This document shows, one piece after another, positions 10,801-21,700 of a DNA stretch of 64,000 nucleotides; positions within the stretch are counted from its first letter, which is position 1; each line of letters opens with the position of its first letter. The DNA is from Thelonectria olida. Its lineage: Eukaryota > Ascomycota > Sordariomycetes > Hypocreales > Nectriaceae. The notes beneath the pieces are model-generated. The model saw only the letters and a list, made by a program, of their open reading frames with translations. It was not told where the DNA came from and did not search any database. The translations under genes were made by a program, and so were the position numbers. The stretch spans positions 186,001-250,000 of the forward strand of contig JAGPYM010000007.1 of NCBI GenBank assembly GCA_020736575.1. Direction: 5' to 3'.

Positions 10801-12403
10801 CGACGGACCAGCGCCTGAGAAGCTGATCGAGTTGATGAAACTCCGAGCAGAGCTGAAGCCGCGTTCTCCTACGTCAATGCGAGCCGGTGTCAGTGAATTC
10901 CGAAGCCTGGCTCTTCGACTCAAGAAAGAAGAAACAACTCGAGCTATCATGGAACATCGAATCGCAGAAAGGCATCTTGAGGCAACTCGCTTGCTCCTGA
11001 CCGCTCAAACCAAGATAGCCATAGGTCTGGAGGCCGAAGTTGAAAGTTTCAAGACGGCTATGAATGCTCGCCTGGACTACTACCGCCAACTGCAGGCTGT
11101 GTCGGACAGCGTGGAACCGTACGAGGGACCTCGTACGGAAGCCGCCATCCAGAAGCTCAAGGAGACGGAGGACAACTTGCACCAGAAACTGTTTTCGGCC
11201 GAAGCCAAACATAGATACCGTGAGTCCAATTCATCGAGTGAAACTGTAGTTTACTAACCATCTTCTAGTTCTTAATCTCAAGGAGGCTGGGTCAAAGTCC
11301 AACGAGCCGAGGATGTGTGTCATCTGCCAGTCCCCATTCACAATGGGTGTCTTGACTGTCTGTGGCCATCAGTTTTGCAAGGAATGCATGATGTTGTGGT
11401 TCAAGGCACACCACAACTGCCCTGTGTGCAAAAAGAAATTAAAAACGTCCAACTTGCACGACATTACCATCAACCCCCAACAGCTTCAGGTGCACGATGA
11501 GACGTCTGGCCAAATGGAACCAAACGATACGTCTCCACGACGTACTGCGTCATCGAAGAAGACTATGATCTACTCAGAGTTCAATGCCGAGAAACTCGCA
11601 GAAATTCAGAACATTGAGCTTGAAGGTCCTTCGTTCACCACCAAGGTCGACACCCTCGTGAAGCATCTCAAGTGGCTACGAGAGTCAGATCCTGGAGCGA
11701 AGTCGATTGTCTTCTCCCAGTATGTCTCAATCTTTCGCAATCTGAAAGCTCAAATTACTAACATTAGAACAGATACAAAGGGTTTCTCAACATCCTCCGT
11801 AATGCATTCACCAGATTCAGGATTGGATACTCGTCGATTGATGACCCCTCTGGCATCACCAAGTTCAAGGAAGACGCTTCGGTTGAATGCTTTCTTCTTC
11901 ATGCCCGAGCCCATTCCAGTGGTCTCAATCTCGTCAACGCAAGCCACGTGTTTCTATGCGAACCCCTCCTAAACACAGCTCTAGAGCTCCAGGCCATTGC
12001 ACGAGTTGATCGAATCGGACAGGAACATGAGACAACAGTCTGGCTGTACCTGGTATCAGGCACCGTAGAAGAGTCAATCTACAACCTCTCCGTGCAGCGT
12101 CGCATGGAACACATGGGTCGGGACAACAAGGGTAAGTCCAAGGAGACAACGCCGGAGCTTCTCGACGCGAATATCGAGGAGGCCAACACTCTAGAGCTTG
12201 AAAAGGCTGCTCTGTCACGCCTGATGAGCAAGGACAAGACGGCTGGAGAGATGGTTCCAAAGGGTGATCTCTGGGAGTGTCTGTTTGGACAAGTCGCGCA
12301 GAGGAAAAATGCTCCTGAACGCGATACGCGACTCCAAGAAAAGGCCGTGATGGGATACCTTGCTTCTGAGGCCGCAGAGCAGAGGAGAGAAGCAAGCAAG
12401 TGA
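7858..12403 (+). CDS. SNF2-family helicase with RING finger (SHPRH / Irc20 type E3 ligase), frame break near the start
   Basis: Likely exons are 7858..11219, 11269..11719 and 11773..12403. Introns 11220..11268 (GTGAGT, TACTAAC, TCTAG) and 11720..11772 (GTATGT, ACTAAC, ACAG) are clear. The order is SNF2 ATPase lobe 1 with Walker A GGILAEEMGLGKT (about 8914-8952) and a DEAQ box (about 9340), a long charged linker with coiled-coil character, a C3HC4 RING (11313-11440: CVIC, CGHQFC, CPVC), then helicase lobe 2 with HARAHSSGLNL and ARVDRIGQ. A RING between the two lobes is the SHPRH/Irc20/Rad5 arrangement, implying a DNA-dependent ATPase with ubiquitin-ligase activity in genome maintenance; that role is inferred from the family. 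The N-terminal frame from ATG 7858 (MGRAKAAAQRG...) ends at a stop near 8030, while the main frame has no ATG before it. Either a roughly 2-bp deletion near 8020 or an unseen intron joins them. Confidence 0.85.
11220..11268 (+). other. Intron before the RING finger of the SNF2-RING gene
   Basis: 49 nt: starts GTGAGT, contains TTACTAACC, ends TTCTAG. Splicing joins ...KHRY to LLNLKEAG and brings the RING exon into frame. Confidence 0.9.
11720..11772 (+). other. Intron within helicase lobe 2 of the SNF2-RING gene
   Basis: 53 nt: starts GTATGT, contains TTACTAAC, ends AACAG. Splicing joins IVFSQ to YKGFLNILR and restores helicase motifs V and VI. Confidence 0.9.
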
Positions 12404-12938
12404 ATGCTGCTGTAAGATAAGTTGATGCTGTGTTGATGGCGCGAGAGATGAATGGCCTGATGGATTATGAAAGCGAACTATTACGCAAGCTTGTTGCTCT
12501 GTTCAATTCCGTCTTGAAACCTCCTTTTAACAACCTGACCTGCAGGATGGGTCATTGAATTGGAGTTAGCGACTTCTCAAATGAAATCCGTGCGAATTAT
12601 AACAAGATCACATGAGTAAATGCCACGACGTTTGGGAATCTTGGTGTCATTGCTGGTTAATAATAATGTACAACAGCTTTTGGTGGTTTCGTCTTTTGGT
12701 GTTTTATTTCCATTGCGCATTCCTTCCTCATTGCAAAAACTCCATTCCACGCCCTCGATATCGATTCGTTTTGTTTCGTTTCCTTTTCATATCTACCCAA
12801 ATAAGGATGCAATCAAACGTATAGATGAATAAGGTGCCAGAACAGACGGGCATCCGTTTGGCGTCAGCCTTGTCTCATCTCAATTCCGAGGTTCGTCAGG
12901 CCATGATGCGAGACAGTGTGCAACACACTCTAGGTCGT
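12404..12938. other. Intergenic region between convergent genes
   Basis: This 535-bp gap lies between the 3' ends of the SNF2-RING gene and the TRAP-alpha gene. It is AT-richer and T-rich on the plus strand from about 12600. I see no gene; it should hold both 3' UTRs and polyadenylation sites. Confidence 0.6.
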
Positions 12939-13877
12939 TTAGTTCTTCTTGGAGGCGCCGGACTTGACGCGTCGAGCGGCAGGGCGGTTGATGTGGCCCT
13001 CGGGGATCCAGGCCTCGTCGTAGTCCTTTCCAGAGGCGGTGGCGACACTGGGCTCGTCAGAGCCGGAGACGACCTCGGCCTCGGCCTTCTTGGCCTTCTT
13101 GGGGGTGCGGGGAGCGCGCTTGGCCTGGGGGAAGAGGGCCTCGATCCAGGTCTTGTAGACGAAGTACAGGGTACCGGCGAAGGCACCAGTGAGGAAGAGG
13201 TACAGGAAGATGCTGCGAGGGGTCAATGTTAGATGGGACGCGACCGGGCACGGAATTGGACATACATCTGGGGGTCGAGGAAGCTGGTGGGAGCCTCGAC
13301 AATGGAGGCAGTGGCGTTGGCGGCCTGGATCTGGTGGACTCCGCCCTTGGGGTCGGTGAGGAGGGCGACGAGCTGGACGTAGACGTCCTGGGGGTTCATG
13401 TCCTGGGAGAAGGCAAAGGGGAGCTCCTTCTTCTCGCCGGCCTCGATCTCGAGGTTGTACTGGACCGAGGTGAGGTTGCGGACGATGCTCGCGTAGGCGG
13501 GGGCGTCCTCGGGCTGCTGCTTGGTGGAAACGAGAGCGCCGCCGACGAGGGCGAGCTGGATAGGGCTGGAGTCGTGGTTGGTGACCTCGATCAGGGCCTT
13601 GGTAGGACGGCCGTTGACGAGCTTGACGCCGAAGATGTCGGCCTCAGGGAAGCTAGCGGAGACATCGGCGAGGAGCGCGGGGGGAGTGGTGGACGAGGTA
13701 CCGGGCTCAGAGGCGTCCTTGAGAGGCTGTTAGCATGCGACAATTGGGTGGCGACAATGGCGAAGATGGATTGGAAGCTTCGCCATGCTTCGACCAAGAG
13801 GAGAGGGAACGTACCTGGGCGAGAGCGCCGAAGACGTGGGCGGCCAGGAGGGCGAGGGCGGAAGCTTTGAAGAACAT
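12939..13877 (-). CDS. IRC22: Irc22 / translocon-associated protein alpha (TRAP-alpha) family
   Basis: Three exons, 13877..13815, 13717..13266 and 13212..12939, give 262 residues. Introns have donors GTACGT and GTATGT, acceptors TCAAG and CGCAG, and CTAAC sites. The product has a cleavable signal peptide (MFFKASALALLAAHVFGALA), a luminal beta-rich domain of about 150 residues with N-glycosylation sequons (NLT, NAT), one membrane span at about 172-193 (IIFLYLFLTGAFAGTLYFVY), and a short basic cytosolic tail (TPKKAKK, RRVKSGASKKN). This layout is that of TRAP-alpha/SSR1 and the fungal Irc22 proteins of the endoplasmic reticulum, which sit near the Sec61 channel in animals; the fungal role is less clear. 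The whole signal peptide plus one residue is encoded by the first exon. Confidence 0.85.
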
Positions 13878-14406
13878 GGCGAAGACTGACGAGAGAGACG
13901 GCGAAGAGACGGGAAAGAATGAAGAAGAGGGGGGAGAGGGAGAAGGAATAAAAGAAACCAAGGTGTCCCTTTTTGAAACTGAGGAGTTGGGATGGGGAAA
14001 ATGGGGCAAAAGTTGGTGGTGGACAATCTGGCCTCAGTGAGTGTCGCAAGCAAGCCGGCGAACCAGGGGCGGCCAGGCACAGATGAGTCCCCCGACTGTC
14101 GCACAGCGCAGATGGAAAAGCTCCAGTGGTTCGAGCCCAGGCGTTGTGGGGACGTGCTTCAGTGGCAGGGGCGCTATATAGCCGTACCTAGGCATATTAG
14201 CTACGTCTGGGTTAGTAGTTATACAGCAGGTATGTACCTATCAAGAGGGATAATTTAACATAATAAACGACCGCTGAGGCATGCCAAGATGCTTACGAGT
14301 TCCTCAGCTGCCCGCAGTAGCTACTATATAGTAGGGAAGGCGCTCCGATTGATGACGCAGCTCTGATCAATGCTCAAAATGGGACAAGTCTATTTTGTAC
14401 GCTCAC
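13878..14406. other. Intergenic region with TRAP-alpha promoter
   Basis: The 529-bp gap lies between two minus-strand genes. The part next to 13878 is rich in GA on the plus strand (CT on the coding strand), as in fungal 5' leaders. The part towards 14250-14400 contains short AT-rich pieces and should hold the 3' UTR region of the fumarylacetoacetase gene. No further gene seen. Confidence 0.6.
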
Positions 14407-15693
14407 TCACAAAGGCTTCGCTGCAGAGATGAAGCCGGTGCACTCGCCAAACCCAACTCCATCCCCCGCGTAGGCCGTCAACCGCACTCCGTCGCCATCC
14501 TCGAGATACGTCCTCTTCTTCCCGCTGGACAGCTCCCAGTCGACCTTGCCGCCCTTTGTCATCTCCAGCAAGCACCCGTGTTCCTCACCTCCGACGCCGG
14601 ACACGGTGCCCGTCGCCAAGAGGTCGCCCGAGTTGATGTTGCAGCCGTTGATGGTCTGCTGCGCGACCAGGTCTCGGAAGGTCCAGTACATCCACTCGAG
14701 GTTTGCTTTGCACACTGTGGTTGCCGAGTTCTCGGATAAGACCTCGGCCTCTAGAGCGATCTTGTAGCTTGACCTGACCTTGTTGTCCTGCAGATACGGT
14801 TTGACCGGAAACTGTTTCGCCGGGGGCTCCGTTGCAAAGGGCTCGAGTGCGTCCAGAGTTACGACCCATGGCGATATGGATGTTCCGAAGCTCTTGCCGT
14901 TGATGGGGCCCAGCGGTTGCATCTCGAAGCCTTGGATATCTCGAGCTGGTTTCCTCGTCAGAAGTTTGATTGAGTCGTCAAAGATCTTGTCTGTCTTACC
15001 ACTCCAGTCATTGACAATGACGACACCAAAAATATGTTGATCCGCATCGTTGACAGCCACTCTGTCACCAAAGACGGATGGTTTCCCGATTATGGCGCCC
15101 ATTTCCAGCTCGTAGTCGACGGCTCTGGAAGGCCCAAAGCCAATCTCATCTCCATGGCGGTATTGTCCGTACGGTCGAGTAATGGGTGTCCCTGACACGA
15201 CGATGGACGATGAGCGGCCAGTGTATCCGATGGGGAGATGCAAGGCGGCCGGCGGGATGCTTCGAACGCCGAGGACGGCTTCTCCAGCGTTGAGGAGATG
15301 CTCTGTCGAGCAGGAAAAGTCTGTGAATCCCTTGACTTCGATGGGTAGGTGCATTGTCACGTCGGCGATGGGGGTTCCAAACTTGGATACGTTGTGTTCA
15401 TTGCTGAGAAGGTCTTGGATGGCGTTGCGCAACTGCGAGAGCTCCTTCTTGTCGACGGCGACGAGGGCATTCAGAGTGTTCTGACGTGGTTCAATACGAG
15501 CTATAGTCAATCATGGAAACTAGATGCGCACATTTTGGAAGGCATTCTTTGTCTGCTGCGAGCAGTCGAGCTCTAGATCGGACAAGAAGACGACTTGGTC
15601 GTGGAGGCGAGTGGCTACGGCAGGCTGGCGTTGTTTGGTGCTGGCAATGCCAAATGGGATGTTTCGGAGAGAGAAATGGTTTGTATAAGCCAT
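14407..15693 (-). CDS. Fumarylacetoacetase (tyrosine degradation)
   Basis: Three exons, 15693..15532, 15480..15000 and 14945..14407, give 393 residues. The second intron (14999..14946, 54 nt, GTAAGA to ACCAG) is a multiple of three and stays open, so it could easily be missed. Removing it joins NDWS to ARDIQ, the exact family sequence. The protein has the N-terminal FAH domain and the catalytic FAH domain. Visible active-site residues are Asp108 and His115 (TDFSCSTEH), the metal-binding pair in YELEM, and Asp in NDWS. Conserved blocks include GYTGRSSSIVVSGTPI and GKSFGTSISPWVV. The enzyme splits 4-fumarylacetoacetate into fumarate and acetoacetate in the last step of tyrosine and phenylalanine breakdown. 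The other genes of that pathway, which often lie nearby in fungi, are not in this window. Confidence 0.92.
14946..14999 (-). other. In-frame intron of the fumarylacetoacetase gene
   Basis: 54 nt with no stop codon: begins GTAAGACAG, ends AAACCAG. It would insert 18 residues between NDWS and ARDIQ, a junction that is contiguous in the family. Confidence 0.88.
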
Positions 15694-16053
15694 GTTGAAG
15701 AGGATCTGGCTTACGAGCTCGTTTTTCAACTGGTGTTTGGAAGCACCGTTATTTGACTCTCTTTTGTGTGAGCAAGCCATCTGCGTATACAGCTGCATTC
15801 CCCCACCCCCACCGGCCGCAGTCCCCCATGACTCCGGCTCCGGTGGACGACCCGTGGACGAACCGAGGCGGAACATTGAGGCAGCGAAGCACGCCGAGTT
15901 GTGACGAATAAGGCGACAAGGTGGTGCGATTATTCAGCGGAGAAACGACATGTTTACCAGGCTTTGGACTCTATGATTCTCATTCATCAAGTCGGAGCTC
16001 CCCCACGACTCGCGGCAAGTGGGTGATGCCATAGCGATTCTATCTATCTGCTT
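15694..16053. other. Intergenic region upstream of fumarylacetoacetase
   Basis: A 360-bp gap between two minus-strand genes. It contains a CCCCCACCCCCACC tract near 15798-15812 and no supportable gene. Confidence 0.6.
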
Positions 16054-17934
16054 CTATTTGGGAGGAATGATGGGAAGCGTCACATAGTTGTCCAGCCCCT
16101 CGCCAAAGTGGATGCTGTTGGTGCCCGCAAACTTGGAGGCCGGTCTACGAAGAGCCGTTAGCAACTGGAAGCGACACAAGACGCAGAAACAGTAGACTTA
16201 CCTGTCAACCGAAGACGTGTGCTGGAAGACGCCCGATCCCTGCGTGTCGCCGCTGCTCACCTCAAACACCAGCTTGCCGCCCTTCTCTACCACGACGTTG
16301 GTCGGCCAGACCTCGATGTCCACTGCGTACACCTCGTCCGCCTTGACGGGCCGCACGTCGGCGGCAAGGTACTCGCGATGCGGGAGATACGGCCGGTGCT
16401 TGGGGTGCTCCTCGTACACCTTGCGGTTGCTCACCCGCAGCCAGCCCTTGCATAGGGGGATCGGGTCGCCGGCTGTGCCCGTGTACGACACTTCCTGGCC
16501 GGCGGGATCGATGTAGCGGAGCGTCACGAAGAGATCGATGTCCGTCTCGCCAGCGTTGTCGGGCGTGACCGAGACGTTGACATGTGCCGTGACGTGGCCC
16601 GTCACTTCCGTCTCCTCTTCAAACGGCGCCGTGGTGAATTGCACCAGCTGGGGCTTATCCAGGCTTCCCAGAGCTGGGTAGGCGACCGCCTTGGCCTCGG
16701 GAGCAGGCTGCGTCGGCGTGAGGCCTCGGTTGGGCGTCAAGTACCACTTGGTATATTGCGTCCGCGGGATCGGCCACGCTTCCTCGTCGCGCTTCTCATA
16801 CGCCTTTTCCTTCTCGGCATCATTGAAACCGACATTCCCCTTTCGCAGCGTCAGCGTCACGGGAGGCACCTTGCCGGGCGTCGCCCAGCCGTAGTCGTCC
16901 TGCCCCTTGAGGAAGGCGTTGAGGAAGCTCTTCTGGATCTCGACCTCTTCGGCGTAGTAGAAGGGCAGGTCGTGTCGGCCCGTGATGAAGCGGATGTACT
17001 TGAACTTGGACCCCGCGTGCGTGTAGCCCTCGACGTTGCCGCGCAGGTGCAGCAGGATGCCGCCCCAGTTGGCCACGCTGAGCAGCGGCACCTCGATGTC
17101 CTCAAGCCGGTACTCCTTGCTCGCGTAGTAGTCGTCGTCGCGGAACCGGTTCTCGACGTTGTCCTGCGTCTGGTCCCGGCGGTTCTGCACCAGCACGTCT
17201 TCCGACAGGTCACCCTCGAGCGTGTCCTCCTGGCCGCGCGCGCCCGGCCCGTCGGGCGGGAACTGCAGCTTGGAGCGCCCGGCCTTGCCGTACTGGTTGA
17301 CGAGCACCTGGCGGTTCCACCAGAAGCCGATGAAGTTGTTGCTGAGGATGCCGCCGTGTCGGCACCGGTCGCGATAGTAGTCGGACATGCCCTCCCACGG
17401 GATGATGGCGGCCAGGCCCTTGGGACGCCGGGCGGCCACGCGCCACTGCGAGCCGGCGTAGTACGAGATGCCCAGGAGGCCGACCTTGCCCGAGGACCAC
17501 GGCTGCTCGGCGGCCCACTCGACGACGTCGAAGAAGCACTCGCTGGTGCCGCGGCTCATGGTATCCAAGAGACCGGGACTCTGGCCGAGGCCGCGCTCGT
17601 CGGCGCGCACCACGGCGTAGCCCTCGCGGGTCCAGTAGACGGGATCGGGCGTCTCCCAGGCCGAGTACTTGCTGCGGTGGTCGGGGTTGACCTGGTCGAA
17701 GGAGCCTTTGTAGAAGGTGGCGTAGGGGATGTCTTTGCCGTAGGGGCCGTAGGTGACGAGGACGGGGAATTTGGCATTGGCGTCGCCCGACTTGGGTAGG
17801 TAGACGTTTGCGCGGATGGGGAGGGGGGAGGCCTTCAGGGGGATGGAGACGTTTTTGTGGAAGACGAGGTTGTTGTCGTCATCGTGGAAGGTTTCTTGGA
17901 GGTTGCGGATGGGAGGAGTTTTGATGTCTGTCAT
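16054..17934 (-). CDS. CocE/NonD-type hydrolase, X-Pro dipeptidyl-peptidase S15 family
   Basis: Two exons, 17934..16202 and 16144..16054, give 607 residues. The intron (GTAAGT, GCTAAC, CGTAG) joins SSVDR to PASKFAGTNSIHFGEG, so the reading frame that stops at 16198 is not the real end. The N-terminal alpha/beta-hydrolase domain has the nucleophile elbow GISYYAG (Ser157) and the upstream strand motif VVRADERGLGQSPG. An Asp/His pair is expected downstream (GRHDLPF is a candidate for the His region). The C-terminal jelly-roll domain (about 390-607) holds VTGHVTAHVNVSV and GWLRVSNRK, as in CocE, glutaryl-7-ACA acylases and X-Pro peptidases. There is no signal peptide, so it is probably cytosolic. 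The substrate is unknown; family members cleave esters, amides or N-terminal X-Pro dipeptides. Confidence 0.85.
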
Positions 17935-18503
17935 GATGGATGGTAGATGTGGTGGTGTAAGTGGGAGAGGAAGAGGGATAGGGGGGAGGATGAGGATGGA
18001 TCAAGCGAGGTGAGGCCGTGAAGTGAAGAAGGAAGAAGAGAGAGAATGAAGTATACGAAGAAGACAGAATCAATGGATTGTAGCCATTATAATTCTCATT
18101 CTTATTGTTCCTCTCTCCTCCTCTCTCTTCCAAGCGGGACGCTTCGGACGGGGCCTCTGCGGGTGGTCGGAAGGGTGGGGGCGGGGATTTGGCGATGGCG
18201 TTTTACCGTCATTTATTGTTTATACGGACTTTATGGACATAAGAGGGAGGCAATGGCATCATGAGCGCGAAGGATGTTGCAAGAACAATGTCGATTGCTT
18301 AGACGGGTTCGGTCGGGGAGATGTAGTGGGCGTTATCAAGGCAACATGTTGGATAGACTACGATATGATATAAGAACTATACAGATACGCACAGTACGAC
18401 TAGACAAAATTGCAGGCATGATACTTCAATTCAACTCATCAATACACTCAAACGTGCAGGCAAAATCACAGCAGAACCTCCAAATCACTGCAAGGCCGAC
18501 CCC
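17935..18503. other. Intergenic region upstream of the S15-type gene
   Basis: A 569-bp gap holding the promoter and pyrimidine-rich leader of the S15-type gene (CT-rich on the coding strand near 17940-18060) and the 3' side of the 124-residue gene. No gene seen. Confidence 0.6.
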
Positions 18504-18942
18504 TCAAATCTCGCCGCCAATCTTGAACCTCCAGAGCGACTCGTTGAACCGTCCAATCGTGCTCCTCCAGAGCCAATTCCCCGTCTGTTGCAGTCCCCAA
18601 GTCAGCCTTTCATTCCTCACCCAACTTCTCAAGGGAAAAAAAGCCTACCGCTTGGAGCAACACTCCCTCAAACATGTGCACAATGAAGCCCTGCTCGACG
18701 GGGTTCGTCCCCCACGGCCGCAGCTCGCGATCCAGCCCGCGGTTGACGGGCCGGTACGGCGGCGTCTGGCGCCAGTCGTCTGTCCAGCCCACGGGGTTCT
18801 CGGCGAGCGGGCGAGGAGCGTCGCGGCTGGGAGGCGCGTGAGGGAAGCTGGTGCTGGCGGGGGCCACGCTGGTTGTCAGGTGGATGTCGTAGTCGTGGAG
18901 GAGCTCTTGCTGGGCGCGCGTCTGCGTGGCTGTGGTCGACAT
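18504..18942 (-). CDS. Uncharacterised 124-residue protein
   Basis: Two exons, 18942..18649 and 18584..18504, with a phase-0 intron (GTAGGC to CAACAG, 64 nt), give 124 residues. I do not recognise the family. The N-terminal 55 residues are Ser/Thr/Pro-rich. The central part (VGWTDDWRQTPPYRP, then NRGLDRELRPWGTNP) and the C-terminal part (GFIVHMFEGVLLQATGNWLW, then RSTIGRFNESLWRFKIGGEI) are rich in Trp and alternate hydrophobic with polar residues, like a folded or membrane-surface helix. The clean join across the intron and a normal start context (ATCATCATG) support a real gene. A longer frame beginning at 19023 would add a hydrophobic leader, but that part looks like 5' UTR. It shares a divergent promoter with the aldehyde-dehydrogenase-like gene. 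Confidence 0.65.
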
Positions 18943-19452
18943 GATGATTGTGCTGAGAGTGAGAGTGAGCGCGAGTGTGAGCGTGGGTGGTGAGAGAAGG
19001 AGAATGGAAGAGAGAAACAACATCTATCGTTCGCCCGGGCTGATGATGGGATATTGGCCACTCCGGGTTGGCTCCCTTCGCAACGCTCTCTCAAGACATC
19101 TCGGTCGATTCCGCGTCTCCCGAGCCACATGTCCAATTGCCCTCGAACAATTTGCTTCGGGAACGTGAAGGGGGCATCGTCTGCTCGCTCGCCCTCCACT
19201 TTCCGAGCCGGCGGCCCCACGCTCCGAGGAGGCATCGATGGTCATGGTGACACTGCGGGAGAGAGATGGGACTCTCAATTGATTGAACTGATTAGCTGGT
19301 TGATGTTGTAGTTTTATCTGTCTTTCGAGTAGTTGCTGTTGCTTGGATAGTTTGATATCATTTCTTCCCTCTCTTCTTCACTTACACCCACCACTTACAC
19401 ACTCAACACCACAACTCCCATCACCAACCAAACCACCGCTGCCGCCGCCGCA
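18943..19452. promoter_or_regulatory. Divergent promoter between the 124-residue gene and the ALDH-like gene
   Basis: A 510-bp gap between head-to-head genes. The plus side ends in a long C/A/T-rich leader (about 19366-19452) without G-rich sequence, typical of transcribed fungal 5' UTRs. Confidence 0.5.
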
Positions 19453-21016
19453 ATGGACGCCGCCGCCATCGAGCGTCTCCAAGACACCGTCACCGACGGC
19501 CGTCCAGAGTCCCTCCGCTTCCGCCAGAACCAGCTCCACGCGCTGCACCTCGCCCTGCGCACAAACGCCGCCGACATCTGCGCCGCCATGGCCAAAGACA
19601 CGGGCTTCTCGGCCGCCGAGGTCGACGCCGAGTTCTATCTCGCCATGGAGGCCGTCGCCCACTTCTACGACGGCATCGACTTCCAAAAGGCCTTGGAGGA
19701 CGAGTATGCCGTCGTGGCCGCCAAGGACCACGCGGGCAGACGCCTGGGCGCGGGCCTGGTCGTCTTGCGGCCGACGAGCCACACGCGCTTCTTTTCCGTC
19801 GTGAGTCCGCTGGCTGCGGCGTTGGCGGCTGCTTGCTGCGTGGCTCTCGAGGTAACACCTGCAGTACCATACACGTCTCCATGTCGACTGACACATCTGC
19901 AGCTTCAGGACAGCCTCCTCAACCTCGACGCCCTCCTCCGCAAGATCCTCCCCAACGCCCTCGACCCCAACGTCTTCTGCATCACCAGCACAATCACCGA
20001 CGCCGCCATCCTCTCGTCGTCGACGCTCGTCGACCAAACATCCTCGGCCTCCTCCAGCCTCACGACGCAGCTGCTCTCGTCCAGCTCGCACCGCGCCGTG
20101 GCCGTCGTCGACCGCACCGCCGACCTGGACGCGGCGGCGAGGGCCATCACGGCTGCGCGCTTCAGCTTCGGCGGCATGTCCCCGTACGCGCCCGACCTGG
20201 TGCTCGTCAACGAGTACGTCAAGAAGGACTTCTTCGAGGCGTGCTCGCGCTACGCTACGTTGACGTTTGCGCGGGAGACGGGTGTGAAGCGCGTTGATAA
20301 GAACCAGAGCGAGGAGTCGTCGAGGGCGATTCAGGAGGCCGAGAGCAAGAGAGTTGCTACGAGTTTCGGGTCGAGTGACTTTAAGCTGGTCGACGTCAAG
20401 GACAGGTAAGATGCTTCTCGCGCGTGTGCCAATGTCAATACTAACATGCAGCCCCAGGGATGCGACCATTGCCAACATCAAGATCAAGGGCCGCTTCCTC
20501 CCCATCATGACGTGCACCAGCCTCCTCGACGCCGTCTACAACAACGGCCAAGCCTCGTCGCAGCCTCTCCTCGCAAGCTACTGCTTCGCCGCCGCCGACT
20601 CGGCCAAGTACCTCTCGCAGCACATCCCCGCGCACGTATCCTGCATCAACCAGATCCCGCGACACCTCCTCGTCGGCCCCGCGGCGCCGACCGCCCACGC
20701 GCCCGACCTGCACCACCGCTACAGCACTCGCATGTTCTCGGTCGCGCGGCCGCAGTTCGTCGAGGCGCCGCCGGCCGCCCTGCTGCAGGTCGAGAAGCTG
20801 CTGGACGGCGAGGCGCAGGCGCAGAGCGTGCGGGCGCTGGCGACGAAGCCGCTGAAGCCGACGGGGCAGCCCAAGAACGACTTCCCGGGCTTCTTCGAGG
20901 TGGGCTTCATGACGGGGTTTGGCATTACGCTGAGCATGGTGTTGCCGCTGGTTGGGTATGGGACGTATATCTTGGGGAGACGGGGGCTGGAATATGCGTT
21001 GAAGATGCGGGCTTAG
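19453..21016 (+). CDS. Aldehyde-dehydrogenase-like membrane protein lacking the catalytic cysteine
   Basis: Three exons, 19453..19851, 19903..20405 and 20452..21016, give 488 residues. The first intron (51 nt, GTAACA to CTGCAG) is in frame and open. The second can use either of two nearby AG acceptors (20451 or 20457), differing by two residues. The ALDH fold is visible: an N-terminal helix region, VVLRPTSHTRFFSVVSPLAAALAA in place of the usual cofactor segment, and RFSFGGMSPYAPDLVLVNEY, which aligns with the catalytic loop. There the usual Gly-Gln-x-Cys reads Gly-Met-Ser-Pro (Pro227), so the nucleophile is missing; the Glu-Leu-Gly-Gly motif is also not seen. The C-terminus has one hydrophobic span (about 452-474) and a basic tail, suggesting anchoring in an intracellular membrane. 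Probably a non-catalytic relative of fatty aldehyde dehydrogenases. Confidence 0.75.
19852..19902 (+). other. In-frame intron of the ALDH-like gene
   Basis: 51 nt: begins GTAACACC, contains GACTGACAC as a possible branch site, ends ATCTGCAG. It has no stop, so reading through would add 17 residues between VALE and LQDSLL. Confidence 0.75.
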
Positions 21017-21700
21017 GGGGGGGATTGTTTGAAGCAAGTGTTTGTGTTCTATCTGTCTATTGCTGCCAGACTATCTGAAAGTCGTCATAGTTCTTACTTA
21101 GCTGCCAACTCTTGATGTATTCTATTGATCTATTCACTGCAACTTGAGTATCCCCCCCTTGAACTCGACTCCTCGTCAATACCACCAACTACAGCTTGGA
21201 ACACGCCACGACCTCTACAACTCCTCACCAGAATGTGACCTCCTCATCTCACCAAGTCAATTCCGGCCCACTCGCTCGATCTCGCCAACTCCAATTAGTG
21301 CGGGGATCGGGAAGTGGAGGGTCGGCCGGGGGCTAGACGCCGAACCGGCCCCACACGCTCCCGAGCTTCCCCGGATCATCCACCACGTCTCTCGCTTCCT
21401 CGCCCAAGACGATGGGAATCGTGTTGATCTTTCCCCCACATGCGGCAGCTCGTGGCGGGGAGAGGGCAGAGGGAAGAACAGGGATAGTCCTGGGAAGGAG
21501 GAACAAGTGGAGGAAAGAAAGCCGTGTAGCCAGCCATACTTTACTATGCCATGTGCTCGAAGACTGCCGCGGTCTGCATTTTTGTTCATCCATGCTTGAT
21601 TTCTTTGTTTGACTGGGCTTCTCCAAGAGTCTTATGCTCTTCATCTTTGTCCTCCATACTACTTGACACAACCTCGATACCCGTTTCCGCATCACTCACA
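21017..21700. other. Intergenic region upstream of the extradiol dioxygenase gene
   Basis: A 684-bp gap between two plus-strand genes. Near 21650-21700 it becomes a C/A/T-rich leader (CATCACTCACAATGG). No supportable gene within it. Confidence 0.6.

Noticed and set aside
13226..13870. 214-codon open frame on the plus strand
   Set aside because: Antisense shadow of the TRAP-alpha gene, rich in Gly, Leu, Asp and Val, and it crosses both introns of that gene.
16582..17799. 405-codon open frame on the plus strand
   Set aside because: It lies opposite the S15-type hydrolase gene and has Arg/Val/Leu/Gly-rich shadow composition with no domain.
19378..20517. 379-codon open frame on the minus strand
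   Set aside because: Antisense of the ALDH-like gene, with low-complexity Glu/Gly/Val composition and no start support.
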